Notes: generated by a model from the letters alone, not told the origin. DNA of 64,000 bases from Confluentibacter citreus (GCF_002807055.1 NZ_NIXN01000002.1:124001-188000); one strand, 5' to 3'. Shown: positions 16,833 through 27,048, counted from the stretch's first letter. Numbers and translations are program-made.

Positions 16833-18464
16833 ATGAAAGATTCAGCAACACTTAAACAAAAATCAGGATTAGAACCGTATGGTTTGAAGGATGTCACAGC
16901 ACATTGGAATTTATCTCCTAAAAAACTTCAACAAATTACTGTCGAAAAAAACATGGGTAAAGAAACCCTAAACGGCACCTTAGCTATTAATACAGGTAAA
17001 TTTACAGGTAGATCTCCCCAAGATCGTTTTCTTGTAAAAGATGATTATACAAAAGATAAAGTGTGGTGGGGAAATGTTAACAAACCTGTATCTCCCGAAA
17101 ACTTTGATCGATTAGAAAACGATATTAAAAAATACCTTTCTGGAAAAGAAGTTTATGTGAGAGACGGATATGCCTGTGCAGAACCAGAATACAGAACCAA
17201 TATTAGAGTCGTTACCGAGTTACCTTGGTCTAGCTTATTTGTTTATAATATGTTCATCAGACCTAGCGAAAGAGACTTACAAAACTTTAAAGAAGATTGG
17301 TTGGTGCTTTGTGCTCCCGGTTATGTATGCCCAGACCCTGCCGGTTATGGCATTCGTCAAGGTAATTTCTCTATTATAAATTTCACTAAAAAAATAGCTT
17401 TGGTTGGTGGATCTGCTTATACTGGAGAAATTAAAAAAGGGATTTTCTCTGCTTTAAATTTAATTTTACCAGTAGAAAAAAACGTGTTGCCAATGCACTG
17501 TTCTGCTAATGTTGGAAAATATGGTGACACAGCTATTTTCTTCGGATTATCTGGAACTGGAAAAACAACCCTGTCTGCCGACCCAGACAGAAAATTGATT
17601 GGTGATGATGAACATGGATGGACTGCCGATAACACGATTTTCAATTTTGAAGGCGGTTGTTATGCAAAAGTAATTGACCTTACCGAAGAAAAAGAACCAG
17701 ACATTTATAGAGCCATACGTCCAGGAGCTTTATTGGAAAACGTGGTATTTAAAGCAAATGGCGAAGTGGATTATTTAGATGGCAGCATCACACAAAACAC
17801 TCGTGTGAGCTACCCCATTTATCATATTGACAACATACAAGAAACATTGTATGCCAACAACCCAAAAAATATATTTTTCTTAACATGTGATGCTTTTGGT
17901 GTATTGCCTCCAGTATCTAAATTAACCCCAGGACAAGCTGCTTACCATTTTATTTCTGGTTACACAGCTAAAGTAGCAGGAACAGAAGCTGGTATTACAG
18001 AACCTGTACCATCATTCTCTGCTTGTTTTGGCGCCCCTTTTATGCCATTACACCCAACAGTTTATGGCGAAATGTTAAGTAAAAAAATGAGAGATGCGGG
18101 TGTTAGTGTATGGTTAATAAATACTGGTTGGAGTGCTGGCCCTTACGGTGTTGGTTCTCGAATCAAATTAAAATATACCAGAGCCATGATTACTGCCATA
18201 TTAAATGGCGAATTAGACCATGTGGATTACGAACAAAACCCAATATTTGGTTTATTCATGCCTAAATATTGTCCAGGGGTTCCAACAGAAATGTTAGACC
18301 CTATGAATACTTGGTTACAGAAAGGAGCTTATATTGGTAAAGCTATACAGTTAGCACATTCATTCCATCTAAACTTTGAAAAATTTGCTAATGAAGCTTC
18401 TAAACAAATTATGGAAGGTGGCCCTTTAATTGATGAGCATCATCACTTAGAAGAACACATTTAA
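16833..18464 (+). CDS. pckA: Phosphoenolpyruvate carboxykinase (ATP)
   Basis: Gluconeogenic enzyme that converts oxaloacetate and ATP to PEP, ADP and CO2 in the cytoplasm. Length (543 residues) is typical of the ATP-dependent form. The P-loop GLSGTGKTTLS, the kinase-2 motif LIGDDEHGW and the following FEGGCYAK are all present; the early TGRSPQDRF segment contains the substrate-binding Arg. It is monocistronic: a long leader region upstream and a strong terminator 22 bp after the stop. Confidence 0.97.
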   Translation: MKDSATLKQKSGLEPYGLKDVTAHWNLSPKKLQQITVEKNMGKETLNGTLAINTGKFTGRSPQDRFLVKDDYTKDKVWWGNVNKPVSPENFDRLENDIKKYLSGKEVYVRDGYACAEPEYRTNIRVVTELPWSSLFVYNMFIRPSERDLQNFKEDWLVLCAPGYVCPDPAGYGIRQGNFSIINFTKKIALVGGSAYTGEIKKGIFSALNLILPVEKNVLPMHCSANVGKYGDTAIFFGLSGTGKTTLSADPDRKLIGDDEHGWTADNTIFNFEGGCYAKVIDLTEEKEPDIYRAIRPGALLENVVFKANGEVDYLDGSITQNTRVSYPIYHIDNIQETLYANNPKNIFFLTCDAFGVLPPVSKLTPGQAAYHFISGYTAKVAGTEAGITEPVPSFSACFGAPFMPLHPTVYGEMLSKKMRDAGVSVWLINTGWSAGPYGVGSRIKLKYTRAMITAILNGELDHVDYEQNPIFGLFMPKYCPGVPTEMLDPMNTWLQKGAYIGKAIQLAHSFHLNFEKFANEASKQIMEGGPLIDEHHHLEEHI

Positions 18465-18486
18465 TAATAAGTGCTTTCAAGAAAAA

Positions 18487-18513
18487 AAGGAGCTCCGTTT
18501 GGAGCTCCTTTTA
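18487..18513 (+). terminator. pckA terminator
   Basis: Perfect 10-bp stem AAGGAGCTCC/GGAGCTCCTT with a 4-nt loop and a short T-run, 22 bp after the pckA stop. Confidence 0.88.
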
Positions 18514-18566
18514 TATAAAATCAGCATATTTCCTTTACCTACTGTCAAACCCCATTACATATTTCT

Positions 18567-19241
18567 ATGAAGGTCATATCAATTTTTATAGTTTTCATTT
18601 TATCTATACAAATATATCTTTCTCAAAATTCTTTAGAAAACGAATTTCCCGCATGGCATACTATAGATGGGACACATGCAATATCAGAAAATTTAAGTAC
18701 CATAACAGGCGTACAATTACGTACATATAAAACTCTTGATAATATTAATCTTATATTTTATTACACAGGAATCAACTACAACTTAAGCAAAAAATTATTA
18801 GTTTCTACTGGATATTATTACATAGATATCGATAGATCCTTTGATGATACTAACACACCCCACATATTTGAGAACACTATTTTTGAACAAATTGCGTATT
18901 ATCATACTATTGGCAAATTGTCTATCTACCATAAATTGAGGATGGAAAATAGATTTTTACGCTATATGGGCACAACAACAACAAGCAATAGATTTCGTTA
19001 TTGTTTAGGCACAAAAATTAAAATTAACAATTTATTGTATGTAAACGCCAATAACGAGTTTTTTGCGAATCTAAAAGGTACTTTCTGCAATGAAAACAGA
19101 TTATATGGTGCATTAGGAATCAATATTTCTAAAGCCAATAGCATTCAATTAGGATATATGAATCACAAAATAAATGGTTTAAATTTGCATACATTACAGA
19201 CTATACTTTTAATTAAAACCGATTTAAGTAAAAAATATTAA
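18567..19241 (+). CDS. DUF2490 outer-membrane protein
   Basis: A 224-residue exported protein: signal peptide up to about YLSQN, then alternating strands with aromatic ends that suggest an outer-membrane beta-barrel. The segment KLRMENRFLRY...NRFRYCLGTKI resembles DUF2490. Function is unknown. It sits alone between the pckA terminator and the convergent TMEM175-like gene, with 1 bp between the stops. Confidence 0.75.
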   Translation: MKVISIFIVFILSIQIYLSQNSLENEFPAWHTIDGTHAISENLSTITGVQLRTYKTLDNINLIFYYTGINYNLSKKLLVSTGYYYIDIDRSFDDTNTPHIFENTIFEQIAYYHTIGKLSIYHKLRMENRFLRYMGTTTTSNRFRYCLGTKIKINNLLYVNANNEFFANLKGTFCNENRLYGALGINISKANSIQLGYMNHKINGLNLHTLQTILLIKTDLSKKY

Positions 19242-19242
19242 G

Positions 19243-19833
19243 TTATTTATTCATATTTTCTTTAACAAGCGCCTTTTCAATTCTCCTATCCGGAATTATC
19301 CAAATAATGGCAACCAAAATAAATATAGCTCCTGAAATAAACACATTAAAAAACGCACTTATAATCCCCGCGGTATACAAAACTAGAGATAATTTTCCTT
19401 TTAAATCTCTACCTAAAGCCTTAGATAAAATGGAATTTTCTCCATGACTTTTAATAATAAAATTTTGCAATATAAAATAAGCAATAGCAGAACCTAAAAG
19501 CACGATGCCGTATAAAAATAAAGTGGCATTGGTAAAATGGTTTTCGCCCATCCAGCCAGTTACAAAAGGAATTAAAGATAACCAAAACAACAAATGCATA
19601 TTGGCCCATAATATAGTACCTGTAACATGTTTAACGGTTTGCATCATATGGTGATGGTTATTCCAGTAAATGGCTAAATAAATAAAACTCAATACATAGC
19701 TTAAAAAAACTGGTAACAGGGATTTTAAATCCTCAAAACTGCCTCCATGTGGTACTTTTAATTCCAATACCATAATCGTAATTATGATTGCCAAAACACC
19801 ATCGGTAAAGGCTTCAAGTCGTCCTTTTGTCAT
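19243..19833 (-). CDS. TMEM175-family (DUF1211) potassium channel-like protein
   Basis: A 196-residue membrane protein with six predicted helices. The first helix contains RLEAFTDGVLAIIITIM, matching the RxxxFSDGV signature (Thr for Ser) of bacterial TMEM175 channels, and the second helix region has the usual WNNHHHMM. In other bacteria these are tetrameric potassium-permeable channels with weak selectivity. Convergent with the DUF2490 gene and followed in the same direction as the MATE gene upstream. Confidence 0.85.
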   Translation of the reverse strand: MTKGRLEAFTDGVLAIIITIMVLELKVPHGGSFEDLKSLLPVFLSYVLSFIYLAIYWNNHHHMMQTVKHVTGTILWANMHLLFWLSLIPFVTGWMGENHFTNATLFLYGIVLLGSAIAYFILQNFIIKSHGENSILSKALGRDLKGKLSLVLYTAGIISAFFNVFISGAIFILVAIIWIIPDRRIEKALVKENMNK

Positions 19834-19875
19834 ATTGATATATTTATTTAAGTTTCTAAAATACTAATTTTCAAG

Positions 19876-21282
19876 TTAAACTTTAATAGTTTTCCAAGTG
19901 CCTTTTTTAAACCAAATAATGGCTACTATGGCAATTAAGACTTCAGCTATTGTAATCGCCCAAAAAACGCCTGTCGGTCCAAAATTCAAAGTCACAGCCA
20001 TTAAATAAGCAAACGGTAATTGCAATAACCAAAAGCAAACAAAATTTATGTAGGTAGGTGTTTTAGTATCACCTGCGCCATTAAATGCATTGATAACCAC
20101 CATGCCGTAGCCATAAAAAATATAACCAGATGCTAAAATCCGTAGACATAAACTACCATATTTTACTACATCGGGTGTTGTATTGAATAACGCAATAATT
20201 TGTGGCGCAAATATTAAATAAATCACAGAGACCAATCCCATAAAAATAGCACTATAACCCCCTGTTTTCCAAACAGAAAGTTCAGCTCTATCTGGTTTGT
20301 TGGCACCCAAGTTTTGTCCGACCAACGTTGCCGCCGCATTGCTCAATCCCCAAGCAGGCATCATGGTAAACATCATGACCCGAATAGCAATAGTATAACC
20401 CGCCAATACTTCACTACCAAAATCGCTCATAATTCGCATTAAAAATACCCAACTAGATGTTGCTATTAAAAACTGACCAATCCCACCTAATGACACTCTA
20501 ATTAAATTGAACATAATCTTAACTCGGAACACCAAATCTTTAAGTCCTATTTTAATTTTACTATGGCCCTTAAATAAAATAACCAATTGAAATATGACGG
20601 CTGTTCCTCTGCCAATTGTGGTTGCAATAGCAGCTCCTTCAACTCCATATGCTTTTATGGGTCCGAATCCGAAAATAAAAATAGGATCTAAAATAATATT
20701 CAGCGTATTCGATAAAACAAGTGCCCACATGGCCACGGATGCGTTCCCAGCACCACGAAAAATAGCATTGATTAAAAACAACAACATAATGGTAATATTG
20801 CCTCCTAATAACACTCGGGTATAACCATACCCTTCGGCAATTAAATCGGGTTCCGCACCCATAAGGCTTAGAATTTCCTTTGGGTATATAATTCCTATCA
20901 CACTGATTATGGATGCTACAAAAATTCCAAGGAAAATAACTTGAACCGCGGCATTCGATGCACCTTCAATATCATTTTCACCGACTCGCCTAGCAACAAC
21001 GGCTGTTGCCGCCATACTTAAGCCGATTGCCAAGGCATACACCAATGTAATAACAGACTCGGTTAAACCAATAGTGGCTACGGCATTTACACTGACTTTT
21101 GATACATATAAAATATCCACTAACGCAAAAATGGATTCCATGAGCATTTCCAAAATCATGGGAATGGCCAGCATGAAAACGGCACGGCGAATGCTGCCTG
21201 AGGTAAATTCTTGTTCTTTGCCCGTAAAGGCTATTTTAAAGTATTGGAAAAATTGTTTTAAGGATATTTTATTTGATTGCAT
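19876..21282 (-). CDS. MATE family efflux transporter
   Basis: Multidrug/toxin extrusion exporter of 468 residues with two MatE repeats of six helices each. The N-terminal helix has LAIPMILEMLMESIFALVD and the second repeat begins near residue 255. Such proteins export cations using sodium or proton gradients. The gene is 42 bp upstream of the TMEM175-like gene on the same strand. The 190-bp region upstream of it (21283-21472) has no further gene; it is the divergent promoter region with the HAD gene. Confidence 0.93.
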   Translation of the reverse strand: MQSNKISLKQFFQYFKIAFTGKEQEFTSGSIRRAVFMLAIPMILEMLMESIFALVDILYVSKVSVNAVATIGLTESVITLVYALAIGLSMAATAVVARRVGENDIEGASNAAVQVIFLGIFVASIISVIGIIYPKEILSLMGAEPDLIAEGYGYTRVLLGGNITIMLLFLINAIFRGAGNASVAMWALVLSNTLNIILDPIFIFGFGPIKAYGVEGAAIATTIGRGTAVIFQLVILFKGHSKIKIGLKDLVFRVKIMFNLIRVSLGGIGQFLIATSSWVFLMRIMSDFGSEVLAGYTIAIRVMMFTMMPAWGLSNAAATLVGQNLGANKPDRAELSVWKTGGYSAIFMGLVSVIYLIFAPQIIALFNTTPDVVKYGSLCLRILASGYIFYGYGMVVINAFNGAGDTKTPTYINFVCFWLLQLPFAYLMAVTLNFGPTGVFWAITIAEVLIAIVAIIWFKKGTWKTIKV

Positions 21283-21472
21283 TTTGAAATATATTAAAAG
21301 ATAAACATAACCAAGTTCAGGGGACTTAGTTCTTATTGCGAGAGTGTCTCGACTGATTCCGTGGAGTTTACTTAAACAATCATAATAACAAATATGTAAA
21401 TTTTATTTAAAACTGCAAATAGGTTTTAGGGTATTATTTTCTATTCATATATCTTCGCAAAAAAAATAAAAA

Positions 21473-22129
21473 ATGTTAAAAGCTGTTATATTCGATATGG
21501 ATGGGGTTATTATTGAAAGTGAACCTTTGCACTATATTGCCTACCATAAAATGTTTGATGATGTTAATATTAAAGTTCCTGCTGCGCTTTATGAATCATT
21601 TACTGGAAAATCGACCTTGAATATTTGTAAACAACTCTGTGATATCTATAACCTAGAAGCATCACCTGAAACCTTAGTAAATCTAAAAAGAAAGCATTTT
21701 GATTATATTTTTGAAAATGATACCAATTTTGATCTCATGGAAGGTGTTTTGGATTTGATAAAGGATTATCATAATAACGGACTTACTTTGGTTTTAGGAT
21801 CATCGGCTACTATGCCAAGTATTGAACGCATTTTTAAGCGATTTGATTTAAACCCCTATTTTAAAGCAAAATTGAGTGGCGCCGATTTAAAAGAATCGAA
21901 GCCTCACCCTGAAATTTTTATAAAAGCTTCTGAAGCCACAGGTTTTTCAAAAGGAGAATGTATGGTTATTGAAGATGCAACAAACGGTATTACTGCCGCA
22001 AAAGCTGCTGGGATATTTTGTGTGGCTTTTGATAGTTTTCACTCAAAAAACCAAGATTATAGCCAAGCGGATTTGGTTATTAAAAAGTTTGATGAGATAC
22101 GTTATGACAAGATTAAGCAGTTATTTTAA
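21473..22129 (+). CDS. HAD hydrolase of the beta-phosphoglucomutase type
   Basis: Cytoplasmic phosphatase or phosphomutase of 218 residues. Motif I is FDMDGVIIESEP (residues 8-19), motif II has GSSAT (about 110-114), Lys of motif III is in LKESKPHPEIF, and motif IV is VIEDATNG. The helical cap between motifs I and II is the type found in beta-phosphoglucomutase and sugar phosphatases. Without the mutase-specific context I cannot name the substrate. A TATCTTCG element 20 bp upstream of the ATG may be a weak -7 box. Confidence 0.88.
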   Translation: MLKAVIFDMDGVIIESEPLHYIAYHKMFDDVNIKVPAALYESFTGKSTLNICKQLCDIYNLEASPETLVNLKRKHFDYIFENDTNFDLMEGVLDLIKDYHNNGLTLVLGSSATMPSIERIFKRFDLNPYFKAKLSGADLKESKPHPEIFIKASEATGFSKGECMVIEDATNGITAAKAAGIFCVAFDSFHSKNQDYSQADLVIKKFDEIRYDKIKQLF

Positions 22130-22199
22130 TAACTTATTAAATGATTAAAACACGATTAAAAAAAACACTTCTTTCTAAAAATTGAAAGTCAGAACCAAA

Positions 22200-22358
22200 C
22201 TAAATATCATTCTTATCTTGGTTTGCTTTATTAATAATAGCTTTTAAGCGTTCTTTTCTTAGTTCCGCTTCTGTTTTTTTCTTGCTAATTTTTTGAGCCA
22301 TTAGCTTAGAATGCTTCGCTTTATTTTTTGTGTTTTTATCTCGACCTGTTTTAGCCAT
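22200..22358 (-). CDS. Small, very basic 52-residue protein
   Basis: ATG at 22358, 8 bp past the CcsBA stop on the same strand, opens a 52-residue frame with about 19 Lys/Arg and almost no hydrophobic core (for example KISKKKTEAELRKERLKA). It could bind RNA or DNA, or be a ribosome-associated helix, but I do not recognise the family. Close spacing to ccsBA suggests cotranscription. Confidence 0.55.
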   Translation of the reverse strand: MAKTGRDKNTKNKAKHSKLMAQKISKKKTEAELRKERLKAIINKANQDKNDI

Positions 22359-22366
22359 AAAAAATA

Positions 22367-25300
22367 TTACTTCTTATAATACTTGGCATACCCACGATAC
22401 GCAAAAAAACCTAGTAAAGCTATCAGCCCAACTGCAATGGCAATGGCATTAAAACTTGCTATTTGCTGACCAGATTGATAAGAATGCAATCCCGATAGAT
22501 AAAAATTAACCCCAAAATAGGTAAATATAATAAACCCAAAGGCAATGATGGAAGACAGGTTATACAACCAACTACCACGAAGTCCAGGAATGAGTCTCAT
22601 ATGTATGACAAAGGCATACATCATAATACTTATCAGCGCCCAAGTTTCTTTTGGATCCCAGCCCCAATAACGTCCCCAACTTTCGTTCGCCCACATACCT
22701 CCTAAAAAGTTTCCAATGGTTAACATGACCAAACCAACGGTTAATGACATTTCATTTATGATCGTAAGTTCTTTAATATTCAAATCCATTTTAACCTTAT
22801 TCTTTTCCGTAGTGAAAATCATAAGCAGTAAGGACACAATGCCTAAAATCATTCCCAATGTGAAAGGTCCGTAACTCGCCACAATAACAGCTACGTGAAT
22901 CATGAGCCAATAACTATTTAAAACCGGTTGTAAATTAGCAATGGCAGGATCCATCCAACTCCAATGGGCTATCATTAAAAGCATAGCGGTTACAAATGCT
23001 GTAGCAGCAATGGTTAATTCACTTTTTCTACCAAATGCTAAACCAAAAAACATGGTCGCCCAAGCCACATAAATCATAGATTCGTAGGCATCACTCCAAG
23101 GCGCATGTCCGGAAATATACCATCTTACAATTAACCCGGCAGTATGCAGCAAAAACAATCCAATTATAATAACCTTAAATATGGTCGCTACTATTTTTAA
23201 AGTCTTGCTTTTGTCTTTAAAAATTTGAATAATCAAGACAATAAAAAGAATAGAACCGGCATATAAATACCAACTAAATAACTTTTTAAAAATATCGTAT
23301 TTATTATATAATACCTCTGTGTTTATCTTTTCATCAGAAAGCATGACGGAAGCTCCGTAACGTTGTTGTGTTTTCTTAAATGCCTCTAAAAACTTATCAG
23401 CCTCGGAAAAATTTCCTGACTGCTTAGCTGTATTCAGCATATACAAGTAAGCGTTGAGCCCATTATTTATAAAGTTGGCATATAATGAATCTGTTATTTT
23501 AATATTTTCATCCCGCTTAAAATCGTAATTTGAAATCCATTTATTATTCTCATCATTGGGCACAGGAAATATTTTTAATGGCATACCTTCAAGCGTATTA
23601 TAAAGCAACGTCACCCGTTGATCTGTTTCTTTAAATTGCGTTTGGTAAGCATTAGGCTGATTTGTTTTGTATGCATCATCGAGATAAGGCGCTAATTTAT
23701 ATTCCCCTTTTTCCGTAAAGAAATCTGACAAAGTAACATATTTTTCACTTTCGTCCACGCCAACAATATGTCTAATAGAGTCTCCTTTTTTTAAGGCTAA
23801 ATAAATGACAGGAACGTTGTACCAAAGCATGGGGCTTTCTTGCATAGATAAAAAGATTTGATTCGCATCAAATTCCTCATAAGTATCATTCTTGCTTAAT
23901 TTACGAAGCATTTCTGATGCATAGGTATTTACGGGCATCATACGCCCACCAAGATCTTGAATCACCATGTGTCCGAAATTTTCCGCATGTTCCTTAGGTG
24001 CTATATTTGCCTTCAAAATCGAGTCCACCAATGTTTTTTGGGCTTTGATATCATTGCGAACACCGTGCTGGGAATGGTCTTGAGAAAACCCATTCAAACC
24101 AAAACATAACAATAAAATAGCAAGTAATTTTGTCTTTTTTGATTTAACATTTTCCAATTGCCTTTTTAAATCACCAAAACGGGAGTGCTTACTAAATAGA
24201 ATGGCCATTAACCCAAAATACAACAAGAAATATCCAATATATGTAATCAAAGAGCCCCAATAATCGTGATTTACAGATAAAATCGTTCCTTTTTCATCAG
24301 GGTCGAAACCCGATTGAAAAAACCTATAACCACCATGATCCAAAATATTATTCATGAAAATCTTATAGTCATAACTACCTTCCTTCTCATCAATTATGGT
24401 GACTTCGCTGGAATAGGCCGAATAGCCTCTTTCCGTACCTGGATAACGTTCAGCCTCAAAATCGTTTAGCTTAATTTGAAATGGTAATTCCATTACTTTA
24501 GATCCATACTTTAAGGCAAAATCCAAGCCGCCAACTTGTACTTGTTTGAAGGCTCTATCCATACCCTTTCCTCCAAGTACACCAATACGTTTAGTTTCTC
24601 CATTGGTAGTTATTTTAATTACGGCACCATCTTCATCGTTTTTCAATATTTGTGATTTTTGAACCACATCAAAAAAGCCTTTTACAACAGGGTTTGGAAA
24701 TACCATTTGCATATCGCCTATTATATAGCGCGAACGCAACATTAATGGTTGCACACTGTCTTTTACAAGAGTGCCTTGAGCCATGGTTGCCATGGTTAAA
24801 TACTCACCTTCAAACGGCGAATTTATGGTAAGTCCCTCATCATTATAAGTGATATTGATGGCACCATCGGTGGGTTTGTTTAGTGCAAATAAAACATTAT
24901 GGATACTTGCCACTTCTCCCATTTTTAGAAAGTGATTGTGTGGCCCGTCACCACCAGACTCCACAACTTTTAAATAAGATTCCCCGCTTTCATCTGGCAC
25001 AATATCTTCTTCTGCGCCTTTGATGAATTTTTCAAGTTCTATGGTTACCGGTTGCTGGTTGTATTTGGTTTCAATTTTAAAATTGTTATCCATGCGATGT
25101 GAAAAATCCACTTCCTTTTCTATAGGTAAGCGTTGTGCCACACCGTCAATTTCATAATCACCATCTATATAAGCCGTAACATAGGTCTTTTGTGACAAAA
25201 ATGTGTTTTCAGTAGCACCCTCACGAATCGCCATCATCCCTTCAAAACTCACGTATCTGGTTATAAAAGCGCCTATTAAGATAAAAATGAATGCCAAGTG

Positions 25301-25555
25301 CAAAATTAAAGTCGACCATTTTTCTTTTTTGTATAGCCTAAATCTCACAATATTTCCTAAAAAATTGATAACAAAAATCCCCATAATGGCTTCAAACCAC
25401 CAAGCGTTGTAAATTAAGTTTCTTGTATAAGCAGTTGGAGACGTATCTTGTCCAGCATCTAAAAAAGTACCTGTTACCATAGCGGCAGCAAAAACTATAA
25501 ATAAAACGGCTGTGAGACGGGTAGAAAAAAGAATTTTGGCTAGTTTATTTTGCAT
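22367..25555 (-). CDS. Cytochrome c biogenesis protein, fused CcsB-CcsA
   Basis: System II haem delivery and ligation protein that attaches haem to apocytochromes c outside the inner membrane. The 1062-residue product joins a ResB/CcsB half (helices near residues 10-90, then a large periplasmic part to about 430) and a CcsA half with at least eight helices. The tryptophan-rich WWD-type motif GRYWGWDPKETWALI is present. An internal helix followed by FGLNGFSQD (about residue 490-500) marks the junction. ATG at 25555 is preferred to a TTG at 25582, which overlaps a CAAATTTA (TAAATTTG) -7 box. Fusion is common in Bacteroidota. It serves cytochromes such as the one disrupted at 10549-11007. Confidence 0.93.
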   Translation of the reverse strand: MQNKLAKILFSTRLTAVLFIVFAAAMVTGTFLDAGQDTSPTAYTRNLIYNAWWFEAIMGIFVINFLGNIVRFRLYKKEKWSTLILHLAFIFILIGAFITRYVSFEGMMAIREGATENTFLSQKTYVTAYIDGDYEIDGVAQRLPIEKEVDFSHRMDNNFKIETKYNQQPVTIELEKFIKGAEEDIVPDESGESYLKVVESGGDGPHNHFLKMGEVASIHNVLFALNKPTDGAINITYNDEGLTINSPFEGEYLTMATMAQGTLVKDSVQPLMLRSRYIIGDMQMVFPNPVVKGFFDVVQKSQILKNDEDGAVIKITTNGETKRIGVLGGKGMDRAFKQVQVGGLDFALKYGSKVMELPFQIKLNDFEAERYPGTERGYSAYSSEVTIIDEKEGSYDYKIFMNNILDHGGYRFFQSGFDPDEKGTILSVNHDYWGSLITYIGYFLLYFGLMAILFSKHSRFGDLKRQLENVKSKKTKLLAILLLCFGLNGFSQDHSQHGVRNDIKAQKTLVDSILKANIAPKEHAENFGHMVIQDLGGRMMPVNTYASEMLRKLSKNDTYEEFDANQIFLSMQESPMLWYNVPVIYLALKKGDSIRHIVGVDESEKYVTLSDFFTEKGEYKLAPYLDDAYKTNQPNAYQTQFKETDQRVTLLYNTLEGMPLKIFPVPNDENNKWISNYDFKRDENIKITDSLYANFINNGLNAYLYMLNTAKQSGNFSEADKFLEAFKKTQQRYGASVMLSDEKINTEVLYNKYDIFKKLFSWYLYAGSILFIVLIIQIFKDKSKTLKIVATIFKVIIIGLFLLHTAGLIVRWYISGHAPWSDAYESMIYVAWATMFFGLAFGRKSELTIAATAFVTAMLLMIAHWSWMDPAIANLQPVLNSYWLMIHVAVIVASYGPFTLGMILGIVSLLLMIFTTEKNKVKMDLNIKELTIINEMSLTVGLVMLTIGNFLGGMWANESWGRYWGWDPKETWALISIMMYAFVIHMRLIPGLRGSWLYNLSSIIAFGFIIFTYFGVNFYLSGLHSYQSGQQIASFNAIAIAVGLIALLGFFAYRGYAKYYKK

Positions 25556-25629
25556 AAGATGAACCCTTTTTAGGTGGGGCAAATTTAAGTATTAATGTTG
25601 ATTTTGAAGTGTTAAAGTTTGTGAAAAAG

Positions 25630-25697
25630 AGTTTCGAAGTTTCAGGGTTTCAAAGTTTCTAAGTTGCAAAGATTTTGGGTTTCTGAGTTTCTGAAAA
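25630..25697. repeat. Degenerate AAGTTTC-type direct repeats
   Basis: About nine imperfect copies of a 7-9 bp unit (GTTTC, AAGTTTC, GAAGTTTC, AAGTTGC) lie between the haemoglobin and ccsBA genes. Similar low-complexity stretches appear, in opposite sense, at 26141-26171 and 26211-26246 on the other side of the haemoglobin gene. No function is evident. Confidence 0.5.
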
Positions 25698-25722
25698 AAC
25701 TGTGATTTCTAGTAAAAACTGA

Positions 25723-26112
25723 TTACTGAGACTGTCTTGCCTCAAAAATTTTTAAATACAGAAACGTTCCCATTTTTCGAGCACGTTGTTTCGCATTTTC
25801 GGCATAATCACCTTCAAAAAGTTCGTCAATGGTTTGAAACCAAAGGTTTATCCAGAGTCCGAAATGCAATTCCGTTATTGTATTGTTGTTTTCTTGGTCA
25901 ACTTTTACATGCGCTTCCAACGGATTTCCCAAATATTTTGTTTTTAAAAACAAACTGGATTCCCAAAAGGTCGTGAGTCGGTCTAAATGGGCGTCCCAAT
26001 CCGTAATCACATCATTAAAAAAAGGCCCTAAAACAGCATCCTTTCTCACTTTTACATAGAAAGTAGACACTAATAAAAATACATCTTCCCTGGTTTTAAT
26101 ATCATTCTTCAT
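25723..26112 (-). CDS. Group III truncated haemoglobin
   Basis: Small haem protein of 129 residues with a two-over-two globin fold. The family pattern is visible: GPFFNDV near residues 29-35, FWESSLF near 49-55, and the proximal His83 in ELHFGLWINLW. Members bind oxygen or nitric oxide; some protect respiration from NO, which would fit the cytochrome bd and haem-handling genes nearby. A TAAATTTG -7 box lies at 26125-26118 on the minus strand, 6 bp upstream of the ATG region, so the leader would be very short. Confidence 0.85.
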   Translation of the reverse strand: MKNDIKTREDVFLLVSTFYVKVRKDAVLGPFFNDVITDWDAHLDRLTTFWESSLFLKTKYLGNPLEAHVKVDQENNNTITELHFGLWINLWFQTIDELFEGDYAENAKQRARKMGTFLYLKIFEARQSQ

Positions 26113-26277
26113 ATAAACAAATTTACGCTATTTTCTTGCGAAGTTGTTAAGTTACAAAGCAACAAAGCTTCTAGTTGATAAAATCTTCCTGGAAGTTTAA
26201 CAATTCATATGAGTAACTTTATCACTTTGCTACTTTGAAACTTTTAATTTTCAATTTATCTTCTGTATTTTAGCAAC

Positions 26278-27048
26278 ATGATTTCTGTAATAATTCTAGG
26301 CGCTGGTAATGTCGCCACACATTTATTCAAAGCTTTCCAAAAAACAGAACTAATATCTGTTAAACAATGGTATAACAGACATTTAAACCTAATTAGTCCA
26401 TATAAAAATGATGTAGATATTATTGATGATTTGTCTCAACTTAAAGAAGCCGATGTCTATATTTTGGCCGTGAGCGATGATGCTATTAAAGAATTATCAT
26501 CAAAACTGCCATTTGAAAATCGATTGGTAGTTCATACCTCGGGAAGTGTTAGCCTTTATGATATTGACAAAAAACATAGACGTGGTGTTTTTTATCCATT
26601 ACAAACATTTAGCAAAAATGCTTATATGGATTTTGAAAATGTGCCTATTTGTATAGAAGCTATTAAAAGTGCCGATTATCATCTTTTAAAATCCATGGCA
26701 ATTAGTTTAGGAAGTTCCACTAAGAGAGTGAATAGCGACCAAAGACGCGTGTTACATCTAGCTGCTGTTTTTGTGAACAATTTTACAAATCAATTATACA
26801 GAGTGGCTCATGAAATCACGGAAAGTGAAGGTGCTGATTTTGATATTTTAAAACCGCTAATACTTGAAACCGCTAATAAAGTTCAGGAATTTTCACCTTA
26901 TATGGCACAAACGGGGCCTGCCAAACGCAATGATAAAAAAACCATCAGAAAACATTTGAAAATTTTAAATAACAACCCACATCATAAAGCCATTTATGAA
27001 TTACTAACCGAATCTATACAAAAGACACATGGAAGAAAAAAGCTATAA
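26278..27048 (+). CDS. Rossmann-like / DUF2520 protein
   Basis: A 256-residue protein with an N-terminal NAD(P)-binding Rossmann fold (VIILGAGNVATHL, residues 4-16) and a helical DUF2520 C-terminal domain starting about residue 130. It resembles a ketopantoate or F420-type reductase in fold, but the substrate is not known. It overlaps the KdsC-like gene by 20 bp and heads a run of same-strand genes up to CorA. Confidence 0.85.
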   Translation: MISVIILGAGNVATHLFKAFQKTELISVKQWYNRHLNLISPYKNDVDIIDDLSQLKEADVYILAVSDDAIKELSSKLPFENRLVVHTSGSVSLYDIDKKHRRGVFYPLQTFSKNAYMDFENVPICIEAIKSADYHLLKSMAISLGSSTKRVNSDQRRVLHLAAVFVNNFTNQLYRVAHEITESEGADFDILKPLILETANKVQEFSPYMAQTGPAKRNDKKTIRKHLKILNNNPHHKAIYELLTESIQKTHGRKKL

